Positions 1 to 11,588 of a DNA stretch of 64,000 nt are shown here, piece by piece. The stretch is from Ooceraea biroi (lineage: Eukaryota > Arthropoda > Insecta > Hymenoptera > Formicidae): contig NC_039514.1 in the NCBI RefSeq assembly GCF_003672135.1, positions 9,413,787 through 9,477,786 on the forward strand, given 5' to 3'. The notes under the pieces were generated by a model. The model was given only the letters and a program-made list of their open reading frames with translations. It was not told the origin of the DNA and ran no database searches. Within the stretch, counting starts at the first letter, position 1; every line of letters starts with the position of its first letter. Made by a program: the position numbers and the translations under genes.

Positions 1-946
1 GTACAAACGTATCGGGCGCTTTTATGCCAATGATGTCACTGACTGGAGACACATCTAACTTCGCTGCAACCTGAAATTAAAGTCACCAGTCAAATCAAAC
101 AACGAAACACGTTTGCGTAAGTTCAAATATAACAAATACTTCAATGCATTAATTAAAATACGTTAAGTAACACTTGAATCATGTTGTTCCTGAGAATATG
201 CTACGTACTAACCCTGGGAAGCAACGCTTTACCGAACGCGCTCGCACCGGCCAACACATGTGTGAATTTGTGCTCACCGCACAGCTTAAGTATGAGAGGC
301 GTTAACGATTCCGCGGTAAATCCCTTGAACGCGTCGCTGTCCGCGAGAAGGACCTTAGAGACGCCCTTGGCCTTGCAAGCATTTTGCGCGACCGCCTCGC
401 ATTTCGTCCCAGCGACCAGCAGCGTTACGTCGCCACCGACTTTCGTCGCAGCTGTTAATGTGTTACAAGTGATTGGCAATAGAGTTTCATTGTTGTGCTC
501 CGCGATGACCAAAGTGGACTCGTAACGTGCTAATGAGCTGCTGAACTGAAAGAAAAAGAGACGTGTAAGGGACGCTCCGTCCACTTTGTATATTTTATTG
601 TGCATCAAGGTGAATAAAATTGACGTTATTTATATATATATAATAGCATCTATATACAATATGTCCTGACATTGCTGACCGAATTAGTTCAACAAGGTAA
701 ATTATTTTAGCTTGAAAAATTACTTGTAAAATATCTCATCCGTAAAAATTGAATAACGCATAGCTAGCATTGTATTCGAAAATCTTTGAGATAACAATCA
801 TCGGAGGTCACACGGACTGCAGCTGCACGAATCCGTAAACAGCTGAAGGAAAGTATGAAAGGCAGATGAACATCGAAACGCGGAAACAGTGGAAAAACGC
901 TTACTTTGTTAGTAGCCCGTAGTGCCCTGGCGTACGTGGAGAACAT
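1..946 (-). CDS. ETFA: Electron transfer flavoprotein subunit alpha, mitochondrial (5' part, 3' end beyond window)
   Basis: Alpha subunit of the mitochondrial matrix flavoprotein that passes electrons from acyl-CoA and other dehydrogenases to ETF-ubiquinone oxidoreductase. Three coding exons on the minus strand join in phase: 905-946, 213-545 and 1-70. Exon 1 gives a short basic, hydroxylated leader (MFSTYARALRATNK) typical of a mitochondrial presequence and ends at a GTAAGC donor. Exon 2 begins after a CTTTTTCTTTCAG acceptor and reads SLARYESTLVIAEHNN, the conserved start of the mature protein, then the N-terminal adenine-nucleotide-like domain (HVLAGASAFGKALLPR). Exon 3 continues VAAKLDVSPVSDIIGIKAPD. 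Only about 148 residues lie here; the FAD-binding C-terminal domain is off the left edge. The start codon is the first methionine of the leader; longer upstream open frames lack family similarity. LSm2 lies head-to-head 573 bp away. Confidence 0.93.
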
Positions 947-1519
947 TGTTGCGGGAGTGTCTTTTTTCGTGCCTTCGACGTGTAATCTTAAACTACGAAA
1001 AATAGTGCTGCTGTCGCGATGGCGATAAGGTCCAAAGGTCCCACGCGTCACGACGGAACCAACGCGTAAATTGACGAACGTATCAGACACATCGTTTGTG
1101 AACGTGTCAGCGTCCTTGTGTTAAAAATACACGATGCAATGAGGCGCGTTGGATTTTAAACCTTAAAATTTCATTCGTCTCCGATATTTAATGTGTATTT
1201 GTATGAGTATTTCGAGCACATGTGAATCTTTTCTATTTTTTCCCCTCGATATTCGTCAGTCATTCTCGACCGTCGATATATAACCTTGATAATTTTCTGT
1301 ATCATCGCTAAGGTCATTGGATGCGTGTTCAAACTTGTGGTTTCCACTCTACGTGTTATGTATTACATGTTCGTAGCGATCATGTCAGTTTCGATGCGTG
1401 CCGACGTGATAGGTTATATTTTTGCCGCTGAGATTTATCTTCGAGCATTGTAAATAATCATAAATTAGTGTATAAAGCGTAGATATACGGGTGCAGCGTG
1501 ATATCAGTAAGTTGCTGTT
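947..1519. promoter_or_regulatory. Shared divergent promoter interval between ETFA and LSm2
   Basis: The 573 bp between the two start codons must hold the 5' UTRs and promoters of both divergently transcribed housekeeping genes. No TATA box in a convincing position was seen. The ETFA side (about 947-1140) is richer in CpG than the rest. Calling it a bidirectional promoter is inference from gene orientation and spacing. Confidence 0.5.
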
Positions 1520-2102
1520 ATGGTAAGTCAGGAAAAGCGAGATATTTCGCGATAAAAACTGCAGAAATGTTCGGCTTCTTTCGAGCCGGTCTCGTCAAAA
1601 GCCGATCTTTTATTTTATCATTTGCTCATTAGTTATTACCTGTTGCTTAATTACAGTTGTTCTATTCCTTCTTTAAGTCCTTGGTTGGCAAGGACGTGGT
1701 CGTCGAGTTGAAGAATGATCTTAGGTAAAGCATCCGTTGGGAAGCAAATGAAATTTCAATCGTGATGATAACGTTTCTGTTATCGAATAATGTTTTCTTT
1801 CAGCATTTGCGGCATATTACACTCCGTCGACCAGTACCTGAACATAAAACTAACTGATATCACTGTAATGGAACAGGAGAAATATCCTCACATGGTATAT
1901 GCACAATTGGCAATAATATTTCTTTCACAATAATTATAATAATTTCATTCATAATAATTTTATTTGATTACAGTTATCAGTAAAGAACTGCTTTATTCGT
2001 GGGTCCGTGGTACGATACGTGCAGCTTCCAGTGGACGAAGTAGATACACAGCTCTTGGCGGATGCAGCACGTAGAGAAGCAATGAACGCTCAAGCGAGAT
2101 AG
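1520..2102 (+). CDS. LSM2: U6 snRNA-associated Sm-like protein LSm2
   Basis: Subunit of the heteroheptameric LSm2-8 ring that binds the 3' end of U6 snRNA in the nucleus and of the cytoplasmic LSm1-7 mRNA-decay ring. Four exons: 1520-1522, 1657-1724, 1804-1894 and 1974-2102, giving 96 residues, the family's usual size (human 95). The first coding exon holds only the ATG, followed directly by a GTAAGT donor, so a plain open-frame search misses the gene. The protein has the Sm1 motif (VVVELKNDLSICGTLHSVDQ, residues about 15-34) and Sm2 motif (CFIRGSVVRYVQLP, about 60-73), then a short charged tail ending DAARREAMNAQAR. All splice phases close and the stop is TAG. It is convergent with the carbonyl reductase gene, 443 bp between stop codons. 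Confidence 0.95.
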
Positions 2103-2545
2103 CTTGTAACTATGTTAAAAGCATTGCTTATAACGATATATTTAATGCATCCATTTTATTCCTTACGTATCCTATATTTAATATAAAACTAAAACCAAAA
2201 TGTGTATAAAATAACTTCTCCATGATTCATGACAATTGTTGGCAATAACATCATTTATTATTATAAATCTTTATTGAACATAAAAACTTTGTAATATTCT
2301 ACACATAAAAACTTTGTAACAAATATTCGGTTTTACGTTTTCCTCATACCGTTATTTTTATTATCTCTTTTTTTAATCTTTATCTTAATCTTATCTTTCT
2401 TTAACAAGGCATACATTTATGTGTGCAGAGAAAAGAATCAGAAAAAGTGATCAGATTTGTTCGAACAAAAACAGTCGATACGTAGGTTCGACTGTATAGG
2501 AATACTGTAACAATACTGTACAGATATTACTGTCTCGCACTCTCG
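2103..2545. other. Convergent 3' flanks of LSm2 and carbonyl reductase
   Basis: AT-rich interval holding the 3' UTRs of the two convergent genes. TTTATT (AATAAA on the minus strand) occurs near 2254 and 2270 and could serve as polyadenylation signal for the minus-strand gene. No coding or repeat structure was recognised. Confidence 0.5.
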
Positions 2546-3818
2546 TTACTTCCACTCGGACAATGTCTTGTCGTTCCAAATGTACTTTCCCTTTATCTCC
2601 GTGTTTTCTGGCAATAAGGCGCAATAAACGGGCCCTATGGCTCCTTCATCCGGCGTTAAAGGTCCCTGGTGGCTGGTCATGTCAGTATCCACGTAACCGG
2701 GATGCACTGCGTTCACCGCGATGTCCTCCCGCGGATCTGCGTTAAACATGGCCTGATGAATGCCAGCCAGAGCGGACACGCCGATCTTACTCGCAACATA
2801 CGCCGAATTTGACCAGCCAGCTTCAATGTGTGTGCCAGACTTCGCAGCGCTAGAAATAAATCGATCATGCATGAAGACGTACCTCTGGAAATCTTTTTAT
2901 CTGGAAACCGAAATTTTAATAGGATACAAGTAACAAAATCAGCAAAGTGATCTCACTTACTTGACGAATTCATGCATGATGTTATCCAATTCGTCCTCGG
3001 TAAGGTCTGGATTGGACAGTTTCTTCTTCAACTCCTCGCCAGTAATGTTGCGGAGACGTCCGGCACTGCTCGAGACGTGAACCACTCGAGCGTGCGGTCT
3101 GAGTAACGGATAAAGAGCGGTGCACACTTTACGCAGGCTGAAATAGTTTACTCGCAGTGTTTCTTCGGCCTGGACGCTGAAGGGCTCTGTTGCAGCATGC
3201 TGCAATAAATTTGAGTATAAATGTTCAACATAAACTCAGTAAATACAGTACCAAAATTCAAGTTTTTTGAATAATTTAAATAATTCGAGCAATTTGAATA
3301 AAATTTGCATTTAATTATTTGATAAGATGATAAGTATAACAAGGCATTTATATAATTCTTGCACGAAGAAAATAAAACAAGAAAATCGTCTCTTAAACTG
3401 TTTCCAAGACGAACAGAATATTAAACATCCTATCATGAATAAACGCTGAATTACTTTAAACGCTATGGCAGCGTTGTTGACGAGAACGTCGAGGCCATCG
3501 TAAGTGGCCTTCAAGTAATCCCGGAAGTTTGTGACGCTCTCATCGTCGGCGACGTCAAGTTGATGGAACTTCGGCTGGAGGCCCTGCTTTTGCAGCTGGT
3601 CCACTGCCTTCATGCCCCGAGTAACATCGCGAGCTGTCAGGTAGACGCTACCCTCGTACTGCTCGCAGAGCGCTTTGACGATGGCAAAGCCGATACCCTT
3701 GTTTCCGCCCGTTACCTGAAATCGCAGCGTCATTAGTTAAATGCAATTAATCAAAAAGAACGTTTTTTTAAAAATAATTGAGAAAGAGGTCGCGTACCAC
3801 AGCCACACGTTTAGCCAT
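2546..3818 (-). CDS. Carbonyl reductase [NADPH], short-chain dehydrogenase family (CBR1-like)
   Basis: Monomeric cytosolic NADPH-dependent reductase of reactive carbonyls. Four minus-strand exons join in phase: 3798-3818, 3455-3715, 2961-3199 and 2546-2849, coding for 274 residues (human CBR1 has 277). Sequence signs: beta-alpha-beta cofactor motif TGGNKGIG near residue 9, NNAA, the VSSSAGR strand with catalytic Ser, and the YxxxK catalytic pair in NSAYVASKIG. HPGYVDTDMTSHQGPLTPDEGA is the standard C-terminal segment. The last acceptor (TTTCTAG at 2850-2852) was chosen because it alone restores FVNAAKSGTHIEAGW in frame. The short first exon codes MAKRVAV. Substrate cannot be deduced from sequence. 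Vps39 lies head-to-head 687 bp away. Confidence 0.92.
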
Positions 3819-3972
3819 ATTGTCCAACGTTGCGCAACTGGTACTGGATAATTAATGTAAGAGGTGATTGTTGCTATTTGCGTTCATCCAATACACTCCC
3901 CGTAGGCTGTATCACATTAATGTACCCGCCCAATCATGGCCGGTGAGTGTAGGTACTGCAGCGACTGTTGTA

Positions 3973-4107
3973 CACTGAGGTGCACAAATGACTTCCTTTT
4001 TCGGTGTAGATAGGTGTAGATAAGCGAAGCATACATTCGACCACGCAGATGGCGCGCTTATCTACACCATTTACACCGAAAAAGGAAGTCATTTATGCAC
4101 CTCAGTG
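3973..4107. repeat. Hairpin MITE with TA target-site duplication
   Basis: About 53-bp arms (start CACTGAGGTGCA) at 3973-4025 and 4055-4107 are inverted copies of each other with only a few mismatches, separated by about 30 bp. TA dinucleotides flank both ends, as for Tc1/mariner-type insertions. It lies about 155 bp upstream of the carbonyl reductase start codon. Confidence 0.75.
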
Positions 4108-4132
4108 TACCGACGATCAGTCACGTCACTTT

Positions 4133-4253
4133 AGGTCTGTTCTTTTTAGCTGCACCGCTGAACTCGTGCAATACGTTAAAGTGAGACAAGTATATTTTTT
4201 CGCACTCTAACTTATTGCACCAGCTCAGCGGTGCAGCTAAAAAGAACAGACCT
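4133..4253. repeat. Second hairpin MITE
   Basis: Inverted arms of 51 bp (4133-4183 and 4203-4253), beginning AGGTCTGTTCTTTTTAGCTG; the outer 30 bp are a perfect match. The spacer is about 19 bp. No clear target duplication was found. It sits 25 bp from the preceding element. Confidence 0.7.
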
Positions 4254-4504
4254 TTTGTCAAACTGCACTCCCACAACCGATGCTGATCGGTCGAACGAGC
4301 TGACGAGCATCTCGGGGTACTGAATCGGTCACGATCAGATGGTGCTCCGTCAGCGAGACCGTTGGTCGTCGAACCGTGTTTGGAAGCCGACGAGAGCGAG
4401 AGGATGGAATACACTTGAGCACGTTGCGGAGTGATACCTGGCTGCAATTTAGAATTAATTTTAGGAATTTTCCCGTCAAACGATAACTCCGAACCGCAGC
4501 AAAC

Positions 4505-7500
4505 ATGCACGACGCTTACGAGGAAACGTCTATATTGAATATCACCGTGCAGATCGAGTCTATGGCTGCTTACGGTGAGTACACTGATCCTTGGGCGTAT
4601 CATAACAAATGATCCGATACGGATTATTATCAGGAGATTATCACTTGGTGGGCGATGAATGAAACGTTCGTTCTGCATCGTTCTGTGGTCTTTCAGATGA
4701 CAACCTATTAATTGGCACGAGAGAGGGTCATCTTCTCATGTACAATGTTCCCACGGTGTATGATGACAGTCACAAGCTAGAATTGTTACGTCACAGTAAG
4801 AACTTCAACAAGAAACGGATCAATCAGATCGACGTCGTGCCGCAATACAACCTGCTGATTATCTTGACAGGTAGAATCAATAATCGAGGCACATTCGATG
4901 AATCGATTTATCAGCCATCGTGATTCCCGTTGGGCGATGAATCTAATCTGAGAAAATTATTGCAGATAATATTGTATGCGTTCACGATTTGAACTCACCA
5001 AACTTTCAACAAATATGCCAACTCACCAAGACTCGTGGCGCTACTCTGTTTACCCTGGATGTCCAGTCGACTGAGAGCTTAACGGGCGAGAAGAATACGG
5101 TGGTGCGTTTGTGCGTCGCCGTCAAGCGTAAACTGCAGCTGTATTACTGGAAGGGAAAGAAGTTCGAGGAGTTCAAGGACTTTGAACTGACTGTACCGGA
5201 CATTCCTCGTCAATTGTCATGGTAAAATTATTATACTGAAATTATGAATTCTTAATTATTTCTTTCATATTTTATGATATAATTATGGCGACAAATCTGT
5301 ATTAATTATTCAGGTGCGGCGAGACATTGATACTGGGATTTCGTGGATTATCTTATACCATCTTCGATCTTAATGGTAAAGCCAAGGAGCTCTTTCCTAC
5401 CGGCAAGTCTCCAGAACCGAACATTACCAAGCTGTCGGACAGCACTTTTGTCTTGGGAAAAGACTCGCAATCGTTCATCATGGACACGAAAGGCGAGCTG
5501 GTTCAGCATAATCCAGTGAAATGGTCCGATACACCCAATGCGATAGGTATTAAAAATACCTGTCATCATTATGTTTTCCTCCTTCCTCGTTCTTTAAGTT
5601 GCAGTTTGATAAAATTTTTAATTTCGCAGCGTGGGATGATCCTTACCTGCTTGGCATTGTGCACGATAGATTGGAAGTCTACACGCTGGAAGGATTCGAA
5701 GGGAGTCTGCATGTTCAAACAATAAAGGATCTGAACAAAGCTAGATTGATATATCGTTGCAAGCAGGGGAGGGTTTTCGTGGCGTCTATGAGCCAGATTT
5801 GGTGTGTCAAGGCGATTGACGTTACTTTGCAAATTAGGACTCTGCTGGAGCAGAACCAGTTTCAGTTGGCGCTAAATTTAATTGTACGTTGTTATTTATG
5901 TAAAAAAAAGTCAGTACAAAGTCGTCATTTCCATGTTCTAATTACTTACGCTCGCGCATATCAGAATTTGGCAGACATAACGGACGAGGAGAAAACCAGG
6001 CAGACGTACAAGATACAAACGCTGTATGCGCATCATTTGTTCTACACTAAGCGGTTCCAAGAGGCGATGGAATTGTTCCTGAAACTAGGCACCGATCCGT
6101 ATGAGGTGATCAGGCTCTTCCCGGATCTGGTTACGCCGTCGACCTACGGTAACGAGCAAAGCGAACCGGCACCCAGTCAGCAGAAGTTGCAGGATCTTGA
6201 TCTGGAGAAAGGCTTACGGGCATTGATCGTTTTCCTAACCGAGATTAGACATACACTAATGGCGAAAGACAAGGAAGAAAAGAAGAAGGACAAGAATGGA
6301 GCAAACGGAGAGAAGAATATAACTGTCGTCGCCACGGAGCAGCTTTTAAAAATTATAGACACAACTCTCTTGAAGTGCTACTTGCAGGTAAGGGAAGAAG
6401 ATAAGAACAGATGAGAAAAGGTAGATGATAAAAATTTTCGTACGGAAAAGGACTGTCTATAGAAATTGTTTATCTGCATTTTCAATTTCGCTGTACCTTG
6501 TTGTGCTTCATATCATATTTCAGACGACTGATGCATTGGTGGCGCCGTTACTCAGACTGAATCATTGTCACTTGGCGGAAGCCGAGAAGACTCTGCTGAT
6601 GCATCAGAAGTATCCAGAACTCATCATACTGTACCAGACCAAGGGGCAGCACAAAAAGGCACTGGAGCTGCTGGAGAAACACGCTAAGGAGAATGATTCC
6701 AGCCTGAAGGGCACCGAGCGCACGATACAGTACTTGCAGCACCTCGGCAAGGATCACATGGATCTGATACTCAAGTTCGCCGGCTGGGTTCTAACGGAGG
6801 ATCCCGAGCAGGGCCTTAGGATATTCATGGAGGATATACAGGAGGTCGAACAGTTGCCCAGACCAAAGATATTGGATTATCTCCTACGTCTCCACAAGGA
6901 CCTGGTCGTGCAATATTTGGAGCACGTAGTTCACGTCTGGGAGGATACGAATCCGCTGTTCCACAATGTCCTGATACATCAGTATAAGGAGAGGTGTCTC
7001 GCATCGATGAACGCAAGCGCGACACCGGCGGAGAAGGAGACCTCGCAGCACGTCCGGCAGAAGTTGCAGCAATTCCTGGAGAAGTCAGCGTACTACACGC
7101 CGGAGACGATACTAGTGCACTTCCCGTTCAACAATTTGTTCGAGGAACGTGCCATCATCCTCGGACGACTCGGTCGCCATAATCAGGCCATCTCGATATA
7201 CGTCAACCTTTTAAACGACATACCGCGCGCGATACAGTACTGTCAGAATGTCTACACGAGGTACCACAGTAAGTAGATCCTGAATTACAGGGTGTCCCGG
7301 GTTTTAACCGACAAACTGCGGGAGCATATTCTACTAGTGGAAATAAGAAAAAATTCTTATATCGAGTTTGCTTAGAAATGCTTTATTACAAAGTTATGAA
7401 CCAATATTGAAAAGAAATATCAGATAAGTAACAACGGAACATAGTGTAGAATTTGGAAGGTCGAAGACGTTTATGTTACGTGTATTCACATGTATTCATG

Positions 7501-8958
7501 TTCACTATGTTGAAACGATTCAGTATGATTGTTACTTTCACAACAGTAGCCGTTAGATTTCAATCGTCGTGTCAACTAGCGATTACTATCAGAATGCCAA
7601 AAGTGTTTTCAAATGAGGAATACACCGATATTCATTTCGTGCACGGATTCTGTGACGGAAATGCACGAGCTGCCGTACGAGAGTATCGACGTAGATTTCC
7701 TAACAGGAGAGTACCAGATAGATTTAAAGCAACGAATTACTAATTCAGTCACTGAGATGCAACAAAATTTTCGGGAATGTCGTACCGTAACAAATTCTGT
7801 ACTACGTCGATGTCTAGCTCGTATCGATGTGCAAGGACAACATTTTGAAACGCGTCACTAAATCATTGCGTAGATAATTTTTATTTTTGTGAAAAAATCC
7901 GTTGTTACTTATCTGATATTTCTTTTCAATATTGGTTTATAACTTTGTAATAAAGCATTTCTAAGCAAACTCGATATAAGAATTTTTTCTTATTTCCACT
8001 AGTAGAATATGCTCCCGCAGTTTGTCGGTTAAAACCCGGGACACCCTGTATATTCACAACATTATCTATGCTCAATTTATACTCAAAATTGCATAAAAGT
8101 GGCGCGTAATTAATCGATGGTCGTCTTAAGATCAAGATCGTGCGGAGAGACAGAAGCAAACGGATAACGCGGACGAAGTGTATGTCCTGCTGATTCAGCA
8201 ATTATTGAAACCCGATAACGAGGGACTTCTAATGGCTGGTAAGCATCTTCATAAATAAGATTTTATTTGTAATTTATGCATAATTTTGTGTGTATTTTTG
8301 TCTTCGCAATACAAAGATTTTACCTGTACATTCTTTTTCATGTACTCTTTGATCGATAGGCTGTAGCATGGAAAACCAAAGAGCGCCGCAGCCAGATTTG
8401 GAAATGGGCTTGCGGTTACTGGAGGAGCATGCCTCAAAGATAAGTCCTATGAAGGCACTGGAGATTTTGCCAGATTCGGTTCCTATAGGTAGGATAAAGC
8501 ATTTCTTAGAGGTCAGTCTGCAGAATAACTTGAACGCGAAGCGGCGAACGCAAGTGCTCAAAGGTCTGCTTTACGCGGAGCACTTGCAGGTGCAAGAACA
8601 ACGAATGCACTATGAGTCACAGAACGTTCTGATGACGGAGTTCAACATATGTCCAGTTTGCAAGAAGCGCTTTGGTAATCAAAGGTTCGTATCGCAAAAG
8701 TTTTCCTGCTATTTTTGTGCCATGTATTACTATGTTATTATAATTAATATTAATAATATTAATATGAAATATAATATAGAATAATATAAAATAATATTAA
8801 TTATTATAATATAATATTAATTAATAATATTATCTATTATTAGCCTTAGTATATTATATCGTAATATACTAATTACACTTTGTTTTTTTTTCAGCGCCTT
8901 CGCGAGATATCCCAATGGTGATATAGTGCATTATTCTTGTCAAGATCGCAAAGCATAA
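4505..8958 (+). CDS. VPS39: Vam6/Vps39-like protein, HOPS tethering subunit
   Basis: Subunit of the HOPS complex that tethers late endosomes and lysosomes through Rab7. Ten exons join in phase: 4505-4574, 4697-4870, 4966-5221, 5314-5546, 5630-5883, 5965-6387, 6524-7268, 8131-8238, 8360-8684 and 8895-8958, giving 883 residues (human about 875-886). Start MHDAYEETSIL matches the family N-terminus. A CNH/beta-propeller region fills residues about 15-290 (NLLIGTREGHLL, ELFPTGKSPEPNI). Helical CLH-type repeats follow (IDTTLLKCYL; LVAPLLRLNHCHL; RTIQYLQHLGKDH). The C-terminal Vps39_2 zinc-finger-like end has CPVCKKRFGNQSAFARYP then VHYSC. Intron 7 carries a transposon insertion (7288-8048). The acceptor of exon 8 (CTTAAG at 8125-8130) is weak and is the least certain boundary. 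Two AATAAA signals lie 4 and 280 nt after the stop. Confidence 0.94.
7288..8048. mobile_element. TA-flanked DNA transposon, internal-deletion derivative with transposase remnant
   Basis: Terminal inverted repeats of about 150 bp start CAGGGTGTCCCGGG and are nearly identical (7288-7440 against 7900-8048). TA flanks both ends. The interior keeps two pieces of one transposase. From ATG at 7594, a helix-turn-helix segment reads SNEEYTDIHFVHGFCDGNA, typical of the DUF4817-type N-terminus of insect DDE transposases. Shortly after, in another frame, comes a C-terminal-like segment (VLRRCLARIDVQGQHFE). The DDE core is missing. It lies inside Vps39 intron 7. Confidence 0.75.
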
Positions 8959-8961
8959 AAA

Positions 8962-9243
8962 AATAAAGAGAGAGGGAGTAAGACGAAACAGAGAAAAAGA
9001 AAATAACAATTATACCGATATACCGATTCTATACGAAGATATATATTAAATTTTATACATATACAAATTTTATAGAAATTCTGATATCACTATTATTGCA
9101 TAAAATTGAAGAATAATTTACTTACGAGATCGCTTCTCGTAAGAAATCTTATAACATCAAACGCTGCAGTTTATTTCATTCATATTGTGCGTTTCTTGTA
9201 AGATACGTGTAAATAGCTATTATCGATTGCAGAGTATAATAAA
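8962..9243 (+). terminator. VPS39: Candidate Vps39 polyadenylation signals
   Basis: AATAAA occurs at 8962-8967, only 4 nt past the stop, and again at 9238-9243, 280 nt downstream. The second is the more usual distance. No transcript evidence is available. Confidence 0.4.
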
Positions 9244-10297
9244 GATCAAGAACGAAACACTGTGGTATTCACGTTTCTCCAGGAAATCGAAATCAGCATC
9301 GAAACTGCAAAATAAAATAGTCTAAAGAGAAATCTGAAACGCGCGATGTTCACGATGTTCATTCGAATTCTCATTCAAATTGCTAGTGCCGGAACGCGAT
9401 TGGCTGCGTGACGCGCGCGTGGTGTTTAAAATTAAGATGGAACGCGCTTTTAATGCAGCGATAATGTACCGTAAACCTCTTCCCATATTCCAAACAAAAA
9501 AGACATTATAACAAAATAAATATCGTGCATTCGCGTAAAATGCTAGAAATGTTAGACTAGATTATAAATAAATAAATAAATAATACGGAGTAACAAAGTT
9601 GTAAGCAGAAGATGGGGCGTGCCCGCGGTCCAGAATACGGGCAAACAGGACCGATGATGTCATAAGCGCGATCTTGTATTCCTACGCCGAGCGGAGCGTA
9701 AGAGGCAAGTACAGTGCAGATGAGGACGTTGTAAGTAGTCGCACGTCGTGATATTGTGTCACATCCTCTTTCCCTTCAAACCGATTCGGACTTTATTTAT
9801 CCCTATGTGACGATAAAGTCGTCGTCGCAATAACAATAAAGCGAAATTGGTTGTATGATCTAAAAGTTGGAAGCTTAAAAACAAATAACTAAACGTTAGA
9901 CAATGATTTTATTTAATGACCTCTCTTGTATCATGAAATATGTTTCTTTTGTAGAAAGATATCGCTGATTGTTTAAAATATGTATATATTTCTAAAACGT
10001 AACATAACAGTTTTATTTACCCAATTAGGTTGGTATGGTTTATTATAATAGAATAGAAACAAACGAAACGTATAAAATAAGTGTATCTTGATCGCATTCG
10101 ATCGATCGGGGTTGAACTCTCGCGTCCTCCATCACCCGCACGTTTCGCAACTCGAGCGAGCCACGAGCGCGTATGTGCGTGTAAAAAGTGTACACTATGC
10201 TAAAAATTTATATTGAAGTTTGATTTGAAACGTGTAACTAAATGTAAGACCTTTCAAACCCACGCAGTTTGCATTTTATTTGATCAAGATATGAAAC
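9244..10297. other. Intergenic, no gene recognised
   Basis: AT-rich DNA with a GC-richer patch at 9600-9760. A CpG-rich block at about 10088-10190 resembles 13208-13305 (see findings). No coding frame with family similarity was seen. Confidence 0.5.
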
Positions 10298-10299
10298 TA

Positions 10300-11586
10300 T
10301 TGGGCTGGCCAAAAAGTAATTGCGTTTTTTTCCAATAGATGGACATACATGTCTTGAAATGTAACTAACTTCATTCTAAACCGCAAATTCATTATGTAAG
10401 TTAGCAACTCGCAGTTCAAGCTTGTTTTAGAAAAAGAAAGTACACGATTTCGTTAACAATTGTTTCTTTGCCGTCGATTTCAAAATGGAAAATCAAAAAC
10501 AACATTTTCCTCATATTTTGTTTTATTACTTCCGAAAAGGGAAAAACGCTGTGCAAGCTCATAAAAAGTTATGTCATGTATATGGCGAAGATGCTTTAAA
10601 ACTGCGGCAGTGTCAAAATTGGTTTACTAAATTTCGATCTGCAGATTTTAATGTGAAAGATGCACCACGCTCGGGAAGGCCAATCGAAATTGATGATGAC
10701 AAAATAAAGGCACTGATCGATTCCAATCGGCGTTTAACGACACGAGAGATTGCTGAGAATCTTAACGTATCGAAATCGAGTGTTGAAAACCATTTAAAAC
10801 GACTTGGATACATTAGTAAGCTCGATATTTGGGTAGCACATGAGCTCAAAGAAATTCATCTCACTAAGCGTATTGACATCTGCGATTCTCTTTTGAAACG
10901 CGAGGAAAATGATCGATTTTTGAAACGCATGATAACAGGCGACGAAAAATGGATCGTCTACAACAACGTCAAACGAAAAAGATCGTGGAGCAAGCGTGAT
11001 GAACCTGCTGAAAGCACTTGAAAAGCAGATATTCACCAAAGAAAGATTATGCTGTCAGTCTGGTGGGACTGTGTATTTTGAGCTGCTTGCAAGGAATCAA
11101 ACCATTAATTCAGAGGTATACTGTCGTCAACTGGATAAATTAAATGATGCCATCAAACAGAAACGTCGAGAATTGGTGAATCGCAAAGGTGTTGCGTTTC
11201 ACCATGATAACGCTAGACCACGTACAAGTTTGGTCACTCGTGAAAAATTGTTGCAGCTTGGATGGGATGTGTTACCATGATGTTACCACATCCACCATAT
11301 TCGCCAGACCTGGCACCATCAGATTACCATTCGTTTCGTTCTTTGCAAAACGCCTTGAATGGTAAAACCTTTACTGCTGATGAGGATATGAAATCGTTGT
11401 TGGAATTGTTTTTTGCTGAAAAAGATAAGAACTTTTTTGAGCGCGGAATCATGAAGTTGCCTGAAAAATGGCAAAAGATAATCAAACAAAATGGACAATA
11501 TATTGTTTAATAAAGTTTTTGTTTCCCATGAAAAATTCGCCTTTTATTTATATTAAAAAAACGCAATTACTTTTTGGCCAACCCAA
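10300..11586 (+). mobile_element. Mariner transposon, inactivated full-length copy
   Basis: 1,287 bp, canonical mariner size, with TA at both ends (10298-10299, 11587-11588) and inverted ends beginning TTGGGCTGGCCAAAAAGTAA. The transposase starts at 10485 (MENQKQHFPHILFYYFRKGK), the usual N-terminal HTH, followed by CQNWFTKF and the RSGRP linker. Catalytic-site blocks GDEKW, HHDNARP and SPDLAPSDYH are present but lie in different frames. A stop codon at about 11019, a small deletion near 11065 and a short duplication near 11275 break the gene. The frame ends at 11510. Family assignment is secure; subfamily is not. Confidence 0.92.
10485..11510 (+). pseudogene. Mariner transposase, broken by a stop and frameshifts
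   Basis: An intact N-terminal part (10485-11021, 178 codons) holds both DNA-binding HTH regions and the first catalytic Asp (TGDEKW). The middle part with the second Asp (HDNAR) continues in another frame to 11280. The C-terminal part with PPYSPDLAPSDYH ends at 11510. At least three lesions are visible, so this copy cannot encode active transposase. Confidence 0.9.
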
Positions 11587-11588
11587 TA

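Larger units (their letters stand above)
3819..4504. promoter_or_regulatory. Divergent promoter interval between carbonyl reductase and Vps39, with two hairpin elements
   Basis: This 686-bp gap separates two divergent start codons and must contain both promoters. About a third of it consists of two short inverted-repeat elements (3973-4107 and 4133-4253). The remainder flanking Vps39 (4254-4504) is unique sequence. Promoter function is inferred from gene orientation only. Confidence 0.45.
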
